Assembly: GCA_004380135.1 (NCBI GenBank)
Contig: QXCR01000007.1
Coordinates: 310,001-374,000 of the forward strand
Length of the DNA: 64,000 nt
Source: Stemphylium vesicarium
Lineage: Eukaryota; Ascomycota; Dothideomycetes; Pleosporales; Pleosporaceae
Reading direction: 5' to 3'
The translations under genes were made by a program, and so were the position numbers. The notes beneath the pieces were generated by a model that worked only from the letters and a program-made list of their open reading frames with translations, was not told the DNA's origin and searched no databases. This document shows, piece by piece, positions 11,335 to 24,117 of the stretch; position 1 is the first letter of the stretch, and each line of letters starts with the position of its first letter.

Positions 11335-13746
11335 ATGCCGCAGACCAATGGCACGGCCAACGGCGCCACAAGGCGCGGCGGGGCCACGAAGATACTGGAC
11401 GATGCCGTTGGTGTGACCAAGAGCAAGGACGGGCATGAGAAGACGGACTACGCAAGATGGCGGCTAAAGGACGACCGTGGATGTCAGACATGGCATTATC
11501 TGGAGAGCGACGAGGAGATGAAGGCTTGGCCGCAAAGTATCGCTGACAAGTATTTCTTAGGCCTTCACACGGTACGTTTGCGCCACCATTATACACGGCG
11601 CTATACAAGGCCACATAAGGATACCCACAACTAACGTGCCTTGTGTAGGAGCAACCCAGCCTCACGCTCGCGAAAACGCCCCTCGAAGCCGCACACAATG
11701 GTCTCTCCTTCTTCTCCCAACTCCAGCTGCCGCCTGGTAACTGGGCCTGCGAATATGGCGGCCCTATGTTTCTCCTTCCCGGCCTCGTCATCACCTGGTA
11801 TGTCACCGAGACACCGATACTAGCCTCGCATGCGATCGAGATGAAGAACTACCTATTTGCGCGGGCGAATCCGGAAGATGGTGGCTGGGGACTACATATC
11901 GAGGGCGAGAGTACCGTGTTCGGAACGGCTATGAACTACACTGTGCTCAGGATACTTGGCGTGGATGCGGAGGATCCGAGAATGCGCAAAGCACGCGATA
12001 CACTGTGGAAGATGGGTGGTGCGCTCAACGGCCCGCATTGGGCAAAGTTCTGGCTCACGGTGCTGGGCGTGATGGAGTGGGATGTTGTCAATCCCTGTCC
12101 GCCTGAGCTGTGGCTGCTCCCGGATTGGGTTCCTATTGCGCCATGGAGATGGTGGATACATATGCGACAGGTCTTTGTGCCCATGTCGTACATCTATTCG
12201 AAGAAGTGGTCGTACCCGCTCAACGACCTCACACGCCAGCTGAGGGCAGAGCTGCTCATGGAGCCGTTTGAGAACATTAATTTTGGCGCACGCCGAAACA
12301 CCATCGCACCTACAGATAATTATCACGCTAAGTCCTGGATGCTCAAGGTACTGTTCTGGTTCCTTGCTGCTATCTGGTTCCCCTATCTCCGCCCTGAGTG
12401 GATGATCAAGCGTGCTGAGGAGCATATATGGTGGCTCATCGAAGCAGAGGACGAGAATACCGATTTTGCAAACTTGGGCCCAGTCAACGGCCCCATGAAT
12501 GCGTTGTGCGCGTATATCAGAGACGGTCCTAATTGCCGAGCTTTCCGTGAGCATCTCAAGACGCTTCCTGAGTTCCTGTGGGTCAAGGACGAGGGTATGC
12601 TCATGAACGGCACCAATGGTGTCCAAACATGGGACACTGCATTCTTGATCCAAGCCGTAGAATCGTGCGGCTGGTCCAAAGAGAAGAAGTGGCAGCCTAT
12701 GCTTACGAAAGCTCTTGAGTTCCTGGAAGACCAGCAAATGCTCGAAGAGACAAGAGATCAACATGCGTGCTACCGCCAGCAACGCAAAGGAGCTTGGGGC
12801 TTCAGTACACGGAAGCAAGGTTACACCGTCAGCGACTGCACATCTGAAGGTCTAAAGAGTGTCTTGATTCTACAAGAAGAGCACGACTTCCCCCAGATCA
12901 TTGATGAGCGCCGGATGAAAGACGCCATCGACGTTCTCCTAACCATGCAAAACGCATCTGGCGGCTGCGCCTCGTACGAACCCACACGAGGCAGCGTGCT
13001 CCTCGAGCACCTCAACGCAGCCGAAGTCTTCGGTAACATCATGATTGAATACGACTACCCTGAATGCACCACCGCCGTCGTAACCGCCCTCCACATGTTT
13101 CAGCACCACTTCCCGGACTACCGCTCCGCCGAGATCTCCGCCTTCCGCGACCGCGCCGTGGCCTACATCCGCGACGCGCAACGGCCCGACGGCTCCTGGT
13201 ACGGCAGCTGGGGCATCTGCTTCACGTACGCGGGCATGTTTGCCCTCGAATCGCTCAAGTGCTCTGGCGAGCAGTTCAACAACAGCGAGCGTGTACGCCG
13301 CGCCTGCCAGTTCTTCCTCGACAAGCAGATGGACGACGGCGGCTGGGGTGAAACCTACAAGAGCTGTGAAGAAGGCGTTTGGAACCAGCATCCTAGGAGC
13401 CAGGTTGTGCAGACTGCTTGGGTGGTCATTGCACTCATTGAGGGCGGGTTTCCGCACAAGGAGCCGCTGGAGAGGGCGGTTAGGCTTATTATGCAGAGGC
13501 AGTTGGCCAATGGGGAGTGGGCGCAGGAAGCGATTGAGGGCGTATTTAATAAGTCTTGGTAAGTCTTTTTTCTCTTTTCTCCCTCTAGTTTTGCTCTTTT
13601 CCGGGGAAGTGGAGCACATATTATGGAATGAACGAGGCTAACGTCACCATTGCAGTATGATTTCTTACCCTAATTACAAGTTTATCTTCCCCATCAAGGC
13701 GCTGGGTATGTATGCCAAGCACTTTGGCGATGACGCCTTGTTTTAA
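11335..13746 (+). CDS. ERG7: lanosterol synthase (oxidosqualene cyclase)
   Basis: Cyclises 2,3-oxidosqualene to lanosterol, the committed step of ergosterol synthesis, on ER or lipid-droplet membranes. Three exons: 11335-11571, 11649-13558 and 13656-13746, with GTACGT and GTAAGT donors; the joined frame gives 745 residues, normal for Erg7. Squalene/oxidosqualene cyclase features are plain: QW-type repeats ([58 protein letters not shown]) and the catalytic acid motif VSDCTSEG, with the proton-donating Asp at about residue 475. Fungal enzymes usually read DCTAE there, so Ser for Ala is a mild variant. The last exon supplies the expected end, [19 protein letters not shown]. The protein starts [10 protein letters not shown], a poorly conserved N-terminus. 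Confidence 0.97.
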
Positions 13747-14418
13747 GCAAAAAGGGAGGTAGATGGGAAGGTGCTGCCGTTGTGTGGCCGGAGGAAGATT
13801 TCGATCATGACCATCAAGCATGAGAAGAGGATATAGTTTCGGCTCTATGAACGATATAATAATACTAATCTGATATCTTGATCAATGTCTTCAGCATGCT
13901 TTTGCGGCTCTTATAGTGTCTATCTTGGGTTAGTGTCCTGCCTTTTCACGCATTCACTACGCGCCTTGTAAAGTTCTTGATCGGGGGGAGGGACCGCCTT
14001 ACTGGTTTGAAGTATGTCCGTCTGGATATAAGGGGCCAAGACTCGCTTAGTTTGGGCGTGAAAGGGTTGTTTGTTGCATGTAATGAACGGTCGTGATTTG
14101 TCACTCACTCACTTACGGAAACAACTTTCTCGTTTTTTTTTGGCCACCACTCTTGTTTCTCCTTTCCTGCTTGCGCACATCCTCCCAGCGCCTCCGACTG
14201 CGGATATCGTGTCTGGAAGCTTCCTCTCTGAACTACTTACCTTGTTTTATCTTCTTGTTGTTACTTACCCAACAGCTCGAGTTCGCTTCGTAGTTCGGGG
14301 TCGTTGTTGTTGTTGTCAAGTTCGCTGTTGTAGGACGGGGACGAGGACGAGAGGGGATTCAGAACGCTTTTGGCGGAAGAGTTTGAGACGCACACACACA
14401 CAAACAAGGGGTGGGAAA
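13747..14418. other. intergenic, pyrimidine-rich leader
   Basis: Holds the ERG7 3' region and then a C/T-rich tract from about 14120, typical of fungal promoters and leaders. A short CA-rich run (about 14391-14403) lies just before the next ATG. Confidence 0.5.
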
Positions 14419-15217
14419 ATGCCAGGTAATCATCCCCTCGCCTGCTAGCCGGGGAAAGCTCCCTTTACAAAATCGCGCCGCGTCGCTATGTGCCACCACC
14501 GACTAATCATATACAATAGGTGGGAGCGGAACGGAGACACAGTATCTCTACGCCCAGCGCGAGAGTCGTGATATAGCGTCACCACCACCACTGCCGCCGA
14601 TTAAACAGCGCAGTAACGCGGATACTCTGGTCAATGAAACCGTAAGCAGCCAAGTGGCCAGCAGTTTCCCTCACGTTAAAGAGCAACGCGAAAACATGCA
14701 CGGAGAAAAAGAGCAAAAACATGAGACTACAAAGCCTATCCCCACAAGCTCGTCATCGAATACTTCTTTACGTACCGCTACTAGCGCGCGCACCAGACAT
14801 ACGGCACTCGGACATGCGAACCACATTTCACTGAATCCAGCAACGGAAGCAGCGACTGCTTACTTCACAAAAGCCACGCCCGCGCAAATTTACGGCTTCT
14901 CTACCTCTACCTCTACCCCTACCCTTTCCTCCGCCTCCACCTTTTCCTCTTCCCCGAACCCAATTTCACGTTCCATCTCACCTTCACACTCACCCTCGCA
15001 CTCGCTTTCATCTCCCTCGGCTAATGCGGTGCGGGTTTCTCAGTTCCACACAGAGAGGTACTATCATGTTCTACGGCCGCTGGCGAGGGGTCAGAGTGTG
15101 TTTGATAGGGGGTTTGATGAGGAGAGGGCTATGGCTGTTGTTGGAGGTTTCGTGAGAGAAAGAGGAAGCGGGGTTGGGAAGGAGGATGGGAGGGGGGGGA
15201 GGTTGGCGCGGTGGTAG
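14419..15217 (+). CDS. Ser/Thr-rich hypothetical protein
   Basis: A probable two-exon gene. A 7-nt first coding exon (ATG CCA G, 14419-14425) is followed by a GTAATC donor, an intron with the branch-like GACTAAT, and an AATAG acceptor. The second exon is 14520-15217. The joined frame gives 234 residues beginning MPGGSGTETQYLYAQRESRD. The centre is low-complexity Ser/Thr/Pro. A denser C-terminal part (SQFHTERYYHVLRPLARGQS, VFDRGFDEERAMAVVGGFVR) may be a small ordered region. I do not recognise the protein. The start is inferred from the long pyrimidine-rich leader and the clean splice; a start inside exon 2 is possible. Confidence 0.55.
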
Positions 15218-15587
15218 AGGAGGAGGGGGAGGTAAGAGGAGAGGAGATGGAGGATGGGGTAGAGGTAGGGAGAGGTAGACTGGTGGGCGGAAGAGGAAAA
15301 GAGAAGCGAGAGAGGGTCTGGAGTTCGGGCTGTTGAAAGAATGTGTCAAGCGTGCATGGGGAGAAGCGGGTGATGAGCATTCTTGTTGGCCAAGTGCGAG
15401 ACATGTGTGGAATACAGAGGCATGTAGCTGCTACATGCTACATACATCACACCCTTTTTCTTTTCTTCCCGAAATGCAAGAGGAATAACGAGAAGTCAAG
15501 CTGCCATGGCAAGTAATTCTCCTTGCTCTCCTTCTCTTGCCCATCTCCAAGCCTCCGCTGTCTTGATAACCTGCACCAACTTTGCAT
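15218..15587. other. intergenic between convergent genes
   Basis: A G/A-rich stretch (15180-15330) continues from the end of the preceding gene and may be its 3' untranslated region. The WD40 gene ends on the opposite strand at 15588. Confidence 0.5.
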
Positions 15588-16981
15588 TTAATAAGGTTTA
15601 TACCTTTCCTTCTCCTTCTTGTCCTTCTTCTCTTTCCTCTTCTTCTTGGACGAGCCTGCACCCTCGTCGGCCTCGATGCTCGCTTCGCCTGCGCTCTTCC
15701 ACGCGCGGACCTGGCCGTCTTCGCCGCAGGTGTAGGTTGTATGGGTCTATTTGAGCGCGTTAGATATGTAGCATGTAAAAAAGAGTTTGAAGGGGGAGGG
15801 GAAAGGTTACGCACATGAACATCCGTGAAGAGGTCGCGGACGATTTCTTCGCCATGGGCACCAGGAAGCGATATGCTGTTTCCGAGATCAAAGGAGTAGT
15901 CCAAGGGACCGTTGCTGCCTTTGGTGATGGGTATGAGGTTGAGATTGCTCTCGCTGCAACACATTAACACGTGTCTCGACTCAATGGAATAACGCAAGAA
16001 GAAAGGTTATTCGGGGGGAAACTCACCTATGCTTTCCCGCAACAACGCAAGGCTGTGCACCAACCCAGCTCAAATCAACAACATACTCGCATCCCAATGC
16101 CTCCCTCACATCCCCGCATACCCTGGGCGCCGGCTCCTCCTCCTCCTCCTTCTGGCTCTGCAGCGCGTAGAAACTCACTGTCTCGTCTGTGCCGATGGCG
16201 TAGATGTCGGTGCTGGGGTACATGAAGCCTGCGTGCGCAATCGCAGAGCCGTGGTTGATGACTTGGTACAAGGCGTCATCTTCGTCGGCTTGGGCGCTGT
16301 CGAAGATGTTGAGTAGTCCATCGGTGCTGGATGACAGGAGGAGAGTGGGGTGTGAGGGGTGCAGCGCGAGATTTGTTACCGTGTCTGTGTGCGATTCTAT
16401 GTATGAGCGCAGGGGTGCTGAGGGGTTGCGCTGGTCCCTGGAGATGGGTTAGTCATGCTGGGTGAGGTGGATGACGGGGGGATTTGCAGGGTTACCAGAT
16501 GTAGACTGGAGAGCTGTTGGGTCCATCTTCGGGGTTCTCGATACCGGCTGCGATGAAGTTCTTCTCGGCGTCGCAGACCAGTGCTGAGACGAGCTTGTGT
16601 GCTGTTGGGCGTTAGCTTTCAACGCGTTTAACCCTTGAACAAGGAGTACGAACGGCATTCAATTTCCGCGACTTTTTGCTTGCTTCTCTTGTCCCAGAAT
16701 CTAATTAGTCCGTCTCTTCCTGCTGTCGCTACTACGTTGCTTGGTGCGTCATTCGCTCTTTCCAGACATGTGATGTTTTTATTGGCCTTAGCGATAACGC
16801 CGTCAGGCCGCAGGTCGGCGGTTTGGAAGCGAAGAGAATCGTCTGATGAGATAAAGGCCAGTTGATCCGTGAGAGAGTATGTCAGCGGATCTTGCCGTGG
16901 CGCTGTGGAGATGACTTTGTAGATGTATGAACCGGCAGGAAATCCGGCATCGGTGCTGGCAATTTCTTTGGAAGGCGCCAT
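15588..16981 (-). CDS. WD40-repeat protein, WDR89-like
   Basis: Five exons on the minus strand: 16981-16654, 16601-16496, 16437-16027, 15953-15815 and 15746-15588. All phases join to give 380 residues starting MAPSKEIAST. WD40 blades are visible as VVATAGRDGLIRFWDK, LLSSSTDGLLNIFD and YTCGEDGQVRAWKS. The tail is a lysine-rich run ending KEKERYKPY, which I associate with fungal WDR89-like proteins. These are predicted beta-propeller scaffolds without known enzymatic activity; partners are unknown. The first donor reads GTTCGT rather than the usual GTAAGT, so that junction (residues ~109-111) is the least certain. An ATG five codons upstream (16996) is also in frame. Confidence 0.85.
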
Positions 16982-17805
16982 ATTAGAGATGATCAATTCG
17001 GAGGTGTGTTGTCACTAGGGTTGTGCTGAACGTGCAGCGATTACATCAATCGACGGTGAGGTTGAGATTCAAGGTGACGAAGAATTTTTCATGGGCGCGA
17101 ACATGAGAACTTTGCTTCGTCTTAGCTGTCACCAGATCGATGCCCAGTACCTATGCTGACCCTAAAGGTTGCAGACATGGTGACTGCACTTGAGCAACGA
17201 GATTCACAGCAGTTGGACAATGTCATCCACAAGGCTGCCACAACAGGTAGTGAAGTAGAGACGCGTTCCGGCGTCGATCTCGAGAATAAGGCAATGCCGC
17301 ACGTCACGCAACTTCTCTTCTGCACACCTACCTAAGTAAGGGCGTCGAGATATCGTCAAGAAACGAAATCGCGCATTAACATCACTCATAGTTGTATGTA
17401 GCCTTGATATGAAACTCGTGCGGACATAGCTTTTGTCAACACAAGCGATTAATACAGGCAATCCCTCTCCGATCCCTCCAAAGCCCCATCCACTGACATA
17501 ACGCCAGCAGACAAATGAGCCGTCACTCCAGCAGTTCAGCACGTCAAAGCGCTCATTGCCAGCGATATCGAGGTTCGTTGAAGGAAAGAAAAGTGGTTGC
17601 GCGCGCTCGCGAGAAAATATCGGGTGCCAGGGAAGCCGGTGACTAAGCAGAGTAATGCGAAGGCAGTCATTGGACAGATGGGGAACCTCGGGAATCGGGA
17701 AGAAATGGGCTTTGGGAGAGTAGCGCGGGTGATTGACGACGACATCATCCCCCATCTCGACAATTTGACCGACCGACCGTCAATTGCCTACGGAGAAACT
17801 GCATC
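16982..17805. other. divergent promoter region
   Basis: An ~820-bp region between the WD40 gene (-) and SDHC (+). The 183-codon minus-strand frame at 17204-17755 has no recognisable content and would start only ~50 bp from the SDHC ATG, so I treat it as chance. Confidence 0.5.
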
Positions 17806-18419
17806 ATGGCTTCTCAGCGCGTATTCCAGCTTGGTCTGCGACGGGCGGCTGCGCCTGGTTTGAGGGTGCAGCCCGCGGGACGCATGGTTCAGCGGAGGTA
17901 TGTTATGTCATGGGAGCAGCACGAAGCTCGTCCCTAGGCCGGCGCATAGCAACAGCCAGACTGACGACAGCATGTAGACTCGCAGCAACCGAACACGCCT
18001 CGCAATCTGAAGCTGCCGAGATCCTCGCAAAGCAGCGCATCCACCGCCCCGTCTCGCCCCACCTTGCCATCTACAAGCCCCAAATCACCTGGATTGCCTC
18101 CGGGCTCAACCGTATCACCGGCGTCACCCTGTCCGGATCTCTTTACCTCTTCGGCATCGCATACCTGATCGCCCCCTACACTGGATGGCATCTCGAGACA
18201 CAATCCATGGTCGCGGCAGTTGCTGCTTGGCCAGCGGCTGTCAAGGTCGGACTTAAGGGTTTCTTCGCATTCCCATTCTTCTTCCACTGCTTGAACGGCT
18301 TCAGGCATTTGGCTTGGGACCTGGGTGTTGGAATGAAGAACCAGCAGGTTATCCGCACGGGCTGGGGTGTCGTTGGATTGACGGTAGCTTCGAGCTTGTA
18401 CTACATCTTTATGGGATAA
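17806..18419 (+). CDS. SDHC: succinate dehydrogenase cytochrome b560 subunit (SdhC)
   Basis: Membrane anchor of mitochondrial complex II; with SdhD it binds heme b and forms the ubiquinone site. Two exons, 17806-17897 and 17978-18419 (GTATGT donor, CTGAC branch, TGTAG acceptor), give 177 residues. The N-terminal ~30 residues are Arg/Ala-rich with no acids, as expected for a mitochondrial presequence. The family signatures are HRPVSPHLAIYKPQ, SGLNRITG and HCLNGFRHLAWDLG, followed by three hydrophobic helices. Residues N75, G79 and H134 fall exactly at the numbering used for fungicide-target sites in Pleosporales. Position 135, which I remember as Ser in related species, is Cys here. Confidence 0.96.
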
Positions 18420-18997
18420 GCGAGAGAAGACACAGCTTGATGGACGGTCGTTGGCGTAGAGAGATAAATGGGAAGGAGAAGGGGAAGGGGCTTGACACAT
18501 GGAGGATCGGTGGAGGATGAAGAGCTGGAATGAAGCACATGTGTGAGGATGGCAAGAAGGTCAAACTGTACTATGTGAATTTCGAATGAAGACTACATCT
18601 GCAATCAATTATCTACAATTCAATGCGAGCGGTCACGGTTTGGATGAGGCAGCGATGTAATATGTGCAGTCGTTCCCAGCATGGACGACAGACGGATTGC
18701 TCAATTGCGTGTGATAGTTGAATACGGCACCCTGCGTAACAAAGCAGGTCTTGCGAAGATGGCGACTTGACCTATACTGGTATAAAAGACATTCCAGTCA
18801 ACAGCACGGCGCAGGGCTACCCACGTTGAAAGCTAGCGTGCCAGGACATGGCGTGCCCATCACTAGCCGAGCACATGACAGCGCGTCGAGGGTGCATGGC
18901 CTAATTTGCGCGTACCCGTCCCGGCTGAAGCCGAGCGAGGGAGTAAGGCAGAAACCAACACCATGTTCTAAATTGCGCTTCGTGATGCGTCTTTACA
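18420..18997. other. intergenic between tandem genes
   Basis: Contains the SDHC 3' region and the upstream region of the Rad9/Crb2-like gene. I see no other gene or repeat in it. Confidence 0.5.
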
Positions 18998-21900
18998 ATG
19001 GAGGAATCGCAAGTTCCCACGGTGCTCGGGGAAGATTTCTATGATGTGAGTAGCCGTCTCCCCATGCATTGATTGTTCAATAGCGCGACACCCCCGGTCG
19101 CCGATCGTTCACGTCCATGGACTGACGCCACACCAGGACCCATCCCAACTCTCTCAGGCGTTGAGGCAGCGGGCTTGCAGCGACAAGCAATTCCACTTCA
19201 CCACCTCGACAGAGAGTCAAAATTCAGCCAGGCACACTGCCGCCGCCTCCGGGGAACTGCAACAATCCCCTCGCGCCTTCCCGCACCAGCCCGTCGGGCC
19301 TGCCCTGTTCGATCGCGCTCTTTCCCCTCGACGCGCCGCGCACACAAAACATGTCAAGCCCGCTTTGCCCAAGAACAACAGCGCCCCAACCAGCACCGGC
19401 AATCTAAGAGAGGCGTTAGGGGGATTAAAAATGCACAGCTTCAACATCATGGATTCGCCGGGCGACACCCAGCCAGATAGTCAGATGATGAAGACATGGA
19501 CAAGCGGCATATACTCAACAACCGATGAGAAAGACATATTGAATCCCAAGTCGCTGTTTGTTGAGCATGATGACGATAATGGCGACGACCTGCCTACAGA
19601 TGAGATGGACATTGTCGCATCGAGTCAGGACAACCGCATCCCCACGCCTACAAGCCCCACGGTCATCGATGGCGACGAACATGGCGATTTTGCGCAAAAC
19701 AGCCTGGCTCCCACTAGCCCGCTCAAGTTCCAGACACCTGCATTAGCGGGCAGGAGGATGGGAAACTCAAGCCAGATGCTGAGCTCGGCAGTCCGAACGA
19801 ACACAACCCCCGGCACCGTCGCCTCTGCCAACCTGTTCTTCCCCTCGCTGAGCAATGTAGGCGAGGGTGGAGCACAGCACATCTCACTCACACAGGCCTT
19901 CAACAATACCCAGGCGCCGACCTCCCCCGTCATGGGCGGCGGCGGAGCAGACGATATTGTCTTCTCGCGCCCCTCTCCGAACTTCTCTCACATGCGACAC
20001 TCAAGCCCCATACCAGCCTATTCCAGCCCCATCAAAGCCACCCAGCCCGAGACCCCGAAATCCGATCCCGTCGTGCGATCGTCGAGCGAGCCGCGAGCCG
20101 AATACGTCACAATGAAGCAGTCACAAGAGAGACGGAACCGATCTGCGGGAGACGGTCATCCAGTTTTGGTAGAGCAGGACAGCTGGGGAGAGCTTTCTAG
20201 ACAGGTCAAGGCGAAAAAGGCAAGAGAGCACGCCCATCGCCAGGCTGCTAGGTCTTTGTCGGCCATTTCCGCGCCCACCCCTGGTTTGTCGCGATCAGGT
20301 AGGAAGCGCACAGCGAATACTGGTTACCCCTCGCCTGAAAAATCCAAGACGTCCAGGAGCGGAGTACATGGCGAAGCGGACGACGATGACGTGACAATGG
20401 ATGAGCCATCGCAAGCTACGACAGCGGATGAGGTGAATGAGCACAATGCAGATGACTCTGCCGATGAACTATCACAGAGCGCGCCCCACACGGCACGGAC
20501 TATAGTGAGACACGATAGCGACAACAATGTGCAGGTCCCCAAGACTTCCTCGCACCCTCATCGGACTCCTTCGGGCCAACATTCACGAAACTCCACTCAG
20601 CAAGCAATGCAGTCGTCACAACTGCACCAAGAGCATCAACCGCAGCAGAATCCACGTGGAGCGTTTCGACCGCAAAGCAGCAAAGAATCCGTAGCGGTCA
20701 TGGATTCTCAGCCGGACGCGACTGTGGATGTTGATAGTGTACCACGACCTAAATCGCTGCGCTTCCCCTCGTCGCCGTCGATGAATCAATACAGCATCAA
20801 CCAGACTACCATGGCCACGAAGACTGGATATACAAGCCAGGTTATATCTTCGTCCATCCCTCCGATGCCACCCAATTCTAGCCCTGACGAGAATGTCATC
20901 CCCGAGGATGAAGAACGTGTACCTAGCAGCCCTCCACTTCTGCCCCCTGATGATGCAGAGGCTGGCGATGGTGACATGGAATATGACGAACACACTTATG
21001 ACGAGTATGCCGAGGAAGCTGTAGAGAAAGGAACTCCAGTGTCTGCGAGCATTGATGAGGATACGATTATGGAAGACGAGGATGAGCTGCCATTAGCAAA
21101 AGAAGAGTTTGCAGAAGAAGAAGGCGGAGATCAGGTCGATGAAGGGGAACTGGGTGTAGATGGTCCTGAAACTGCGCATGGACAGACCTATCAAGTTCCA
21201 GAAACATTGGAGCAAGATCAGCCTGCGGATATAATGCCTAGGGACGACCAACCCCAGCAGAATGCTAAGGAGACGCATCGCAGACCACCACAAATGAGGC
21301 GCCAAAACACTATTCCAGAAACAGATGCGCTCGATGAGACGCAACCCTCGTTCTTTCCAGACAGGATCTCCGAAGAAGCTACACCGGGTGATATTGATAT
21401 GGAAAATGGTACGAACAGCATCGGAGCGTTCCAGACAGCCCAAGAAGCACATCATGGATCTCAACCCAATATGCCGGCGCCCGTCAGTTCAAGAGACAAT
21501 GGAAGCGATGCAGTGCCGGAGAGCAATCGCATTTGTTCCATAGATGACATCTACAATCTCCCCGAGACTCAACAGTCAGCAGCTGAAGAAGACGTGGAAA
21601 TGCCTCGGTTGAGTGGATTAGAAGACGACGAGGGCGATGCTTTTATACCACATACTTCGCCAGCCCTCCCGTCAGCGAAGAGGCGCAAAGTCACAAATAC
21701 TGCTAAACGTAGTGCCTTTCGCAGCCCACCCAAGGCGATGACGGATACCGAATCGTTCTCAGATGCACCTCCATCACCCCGCCTGGGCCAGATTCAGCAA
21801 GCACTAGAAGATACCCAGCCAAGTGCCTCGACTCTCGAGCGGGAAGACCAAGGGGCTCTTACGGCGAGTCGGGTCAGGGAAGAAGCGCAGGCTCCCTACG

Positions 21901-23747
21901 TACCAACAACCTCTTTAAAGTCGAAAACTCTACCGAGGTCCTCCAAGCCCCAGAATCAGAGGCAAGGCGCGCTGAAGTCAGTTTCAAGAGAGGTCCTGCA
22001 AAGCATGTCTTCGCCAGTCAACTCGCCCACGAGATCAAAAGGAGCTGTTCGGGCTCGGACAAGCACACCCGTTACGCCTACGAAGCCCCGGGAAGCAGTT
22101 ATAGAGAAGCCAGTTGACGTCGACATGGCTGACGCTGAAAACGAATCAGTTGCGCCAGTCAGTTCTGTTCTCCAATCTTTTAACGTTGAGAAGACATTAG
22201 AAACTCCATCACAACGCGGCGGGACACCTCTGGCAGAAGTCAGCGTGCCAAACAGAGTCTTTGCATCATGGCCTGGAAGTCACTATTATACTGCTACGTG
22301 CATTGGTCGTGCAACATCTCGTCAGCTTCAAATCCGTTATGACGACGGTAACACCACGTTCATGGATGCAGCACACGTGCGCTCACTGGACCTCCGCAAA
22401 GGAGATCACGTCAAGGTGGACGAGACCGGTATGAAGAAGAACACGTACGTTGTGGTAGGCTTCAAAGACAGAATCGATGATCTCGACGGCGAAGAGTTTC
22501 CCACCACTGATCAGCGTGGGCACGCTACCATCATTCTTGAGGAAAGGCCAAGAGAGAGTCTGCCGAGGGCCAAAGCACTCCAACCAGGCGAGCACATCTC
22601 AGTGCCCATGGCTAGCATCTACCTGACTGCTTCACTATGGAAGCGACTTCGCGACCGATCTTTCACCTTCTCGCCGATTATTTCCCCAGCCAAGTCGACC
22701 TCGCGCATCAGCACCCCTATCGCGGACCCTCTAACCACACCTTCTTTCACTCGGCGCGGGACGGCGGCACCGTCACTCCTCAAAGACGTTACTACACGTG
22801 CTGCATCTGTTGCATCAACAGCCCGCTCTGGCAGCGGTGTATTTACAAATATGGCCTTTGTGCTCACTTCGACTACAGCAGATGTAGACAAGGACGCCAT
22901 CTCAAGGCTGATCAAAAGCAACGGTGGCCAAGTCCTAGAACAAGGCTTCCACGAGCTTTTCGATTATGAGTCTGAGGAAGCGCCAACTTCGTCCCAAGGT
23001 CGGCGTAGGTCAGCCTCAGCTTTTGAAGGGTCAAGCGGCCTAGTACTCAAGAACGCGTACAAGGACATGGGTTTCGTTGCCCTCATCTCCGACGCACATT
23101 CCCGCAGTACAAAGTACATCCAAGCGCTTGCGCTCAACGTGCCCTGCTTACATCTCCGCTGGATCCACGACTCTCTCAACGCCTCCCGCGCCGCGTCCTT
23201 CACACGTTACCTCCTCCCTGCCGGCGTGTCCAAATTCCTGGACCCCAACGGCGTCGTCCGCTCCCGCACCATGACGCCGTACGACCCCGCCAGCGACGAC
23301 GTGTCCTTTGCGCAAATCATCCAACACCGCGACCTCCTCTTCCGCGACCAAAACGTCCTCCTCGTAACCGGCAAGTCGAAGAAGGAAATCGAAAAACGCC
23401 AGCCTTTCTTCTTTCTCTCAAACGCTCTTGGGTCGGGGACTGTAGGCCGCTGTGCTGATGTGGCTGCTGCCGCTGATATGCTGGCTGACGGCAAGTGGGA
23501 TTGGGTCTATGTCGACAATGGCGAACTCGGTGTCGCGGACGCGGCGGCTGAGTTGTTCGGCACGGGGAAACCGGCGGCGAATGCCAAGGCGAAGAAGGGC
23601 GCGAAGAAGAGGAAGAGAGATGTTGATGGCGAGGTTCAGGATGAGCTGCTGCTCAGAAAGGGGCTGGTTGGTGGGAAAATGGTCAAGATTACGTGTGCCG
23701 AGTTTGTGATTCAGAGTTTGATCATCGGGGCTATGGTTGAGGAATGA
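18998..23747 (+). CDS. Rad9/Crb2/53BP1-type checkpoint mediator (Tudor + BRCT)
   Basis: A DNA-damage checkpoint adaptor that, in this family, binds modified nucleosomes at breaks and brings the effector kinase to Mec1/Rad3. Exon 1 (18998-19045, MEESQVPTVLGEDFYD) is joined across a GTGAGT...CCAG intron to exon 2 (19137-23747), giving 1552 residues. The N-terminal ~1040 residues are disordered, acidic in places and rich in SQ and TQ sites, as expected for ATR/ATM-family phosphorylation. A Tudor-like region starts near residue 1055 (NRVFASWPGSHYYTATCIGR, then YDDGNTTFMD). Two BRCT repeats follow from about residues 1248 and 1415 (FVLTSTTADVDKDAISRLIK; VLLVTGKSKKEIEKRQPFFF). Orthology to Crb2 and Rad9 rests on this order of domains; the disordered part is too variable for a gene name. 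Confidence 0.9.
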
Positions 23748-24109
23748 GCTTGTCGTTTTTCTTCTTTTACTTTGGTCTCGGTATCTGTGGCGCGAGACGT
23801 TCCTTTGTCCACGGCAGACGTGTGTTTCGCTGTTCTCTGTGACGAGACTTTTATCCGGCGTTCCTTTTTTTTTCTTTCCATTTTCTTTATTCGGGATGGG
23901 GGCTGCACAAACAAGGCGGACTCGACGACGTTTTACACGTGCCATGCGCGTTTCCCTTTCTCTCTCGTCCTTTCTCTACCCATTTCCTTACATGTACCAC
24001 CACCACATAGCACGACGTACAAGTCTGCTTGCTCCTCTTTTCCTTTTTATCTTTTTAACCCTCTACCTGTTACCTTTCTCTTTCCCGTATACCACCGTTT
24101 CTACACCTT
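23748..24109. other. 3' region of the checkpoint gene
   Basis: A strongly T/C-rich stretch that probably includes the 3' untranslated region of the preceding gene. The 122-135 codon frames here are made almost entirely of Phe, Leu, Ser and Pro and follow from that composition. Confidence 0.5.
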
Positions 24110-24117
24110 GTTATTCC
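24110..24117. repeat. left target-site duplication of the MITE
   Basis: GTTATTCC directly abuts the left inverted repeat and is repeated exactly on the right side of the element. Confidence 0.85.

Noticed and set aside
17204..17755. 183-codon minus-strand frame starting near SDHC
   Set aside because: No domain or coding-like composition, and its start would sit ~50 bp from the SDHC ATG inside the shared promoter.
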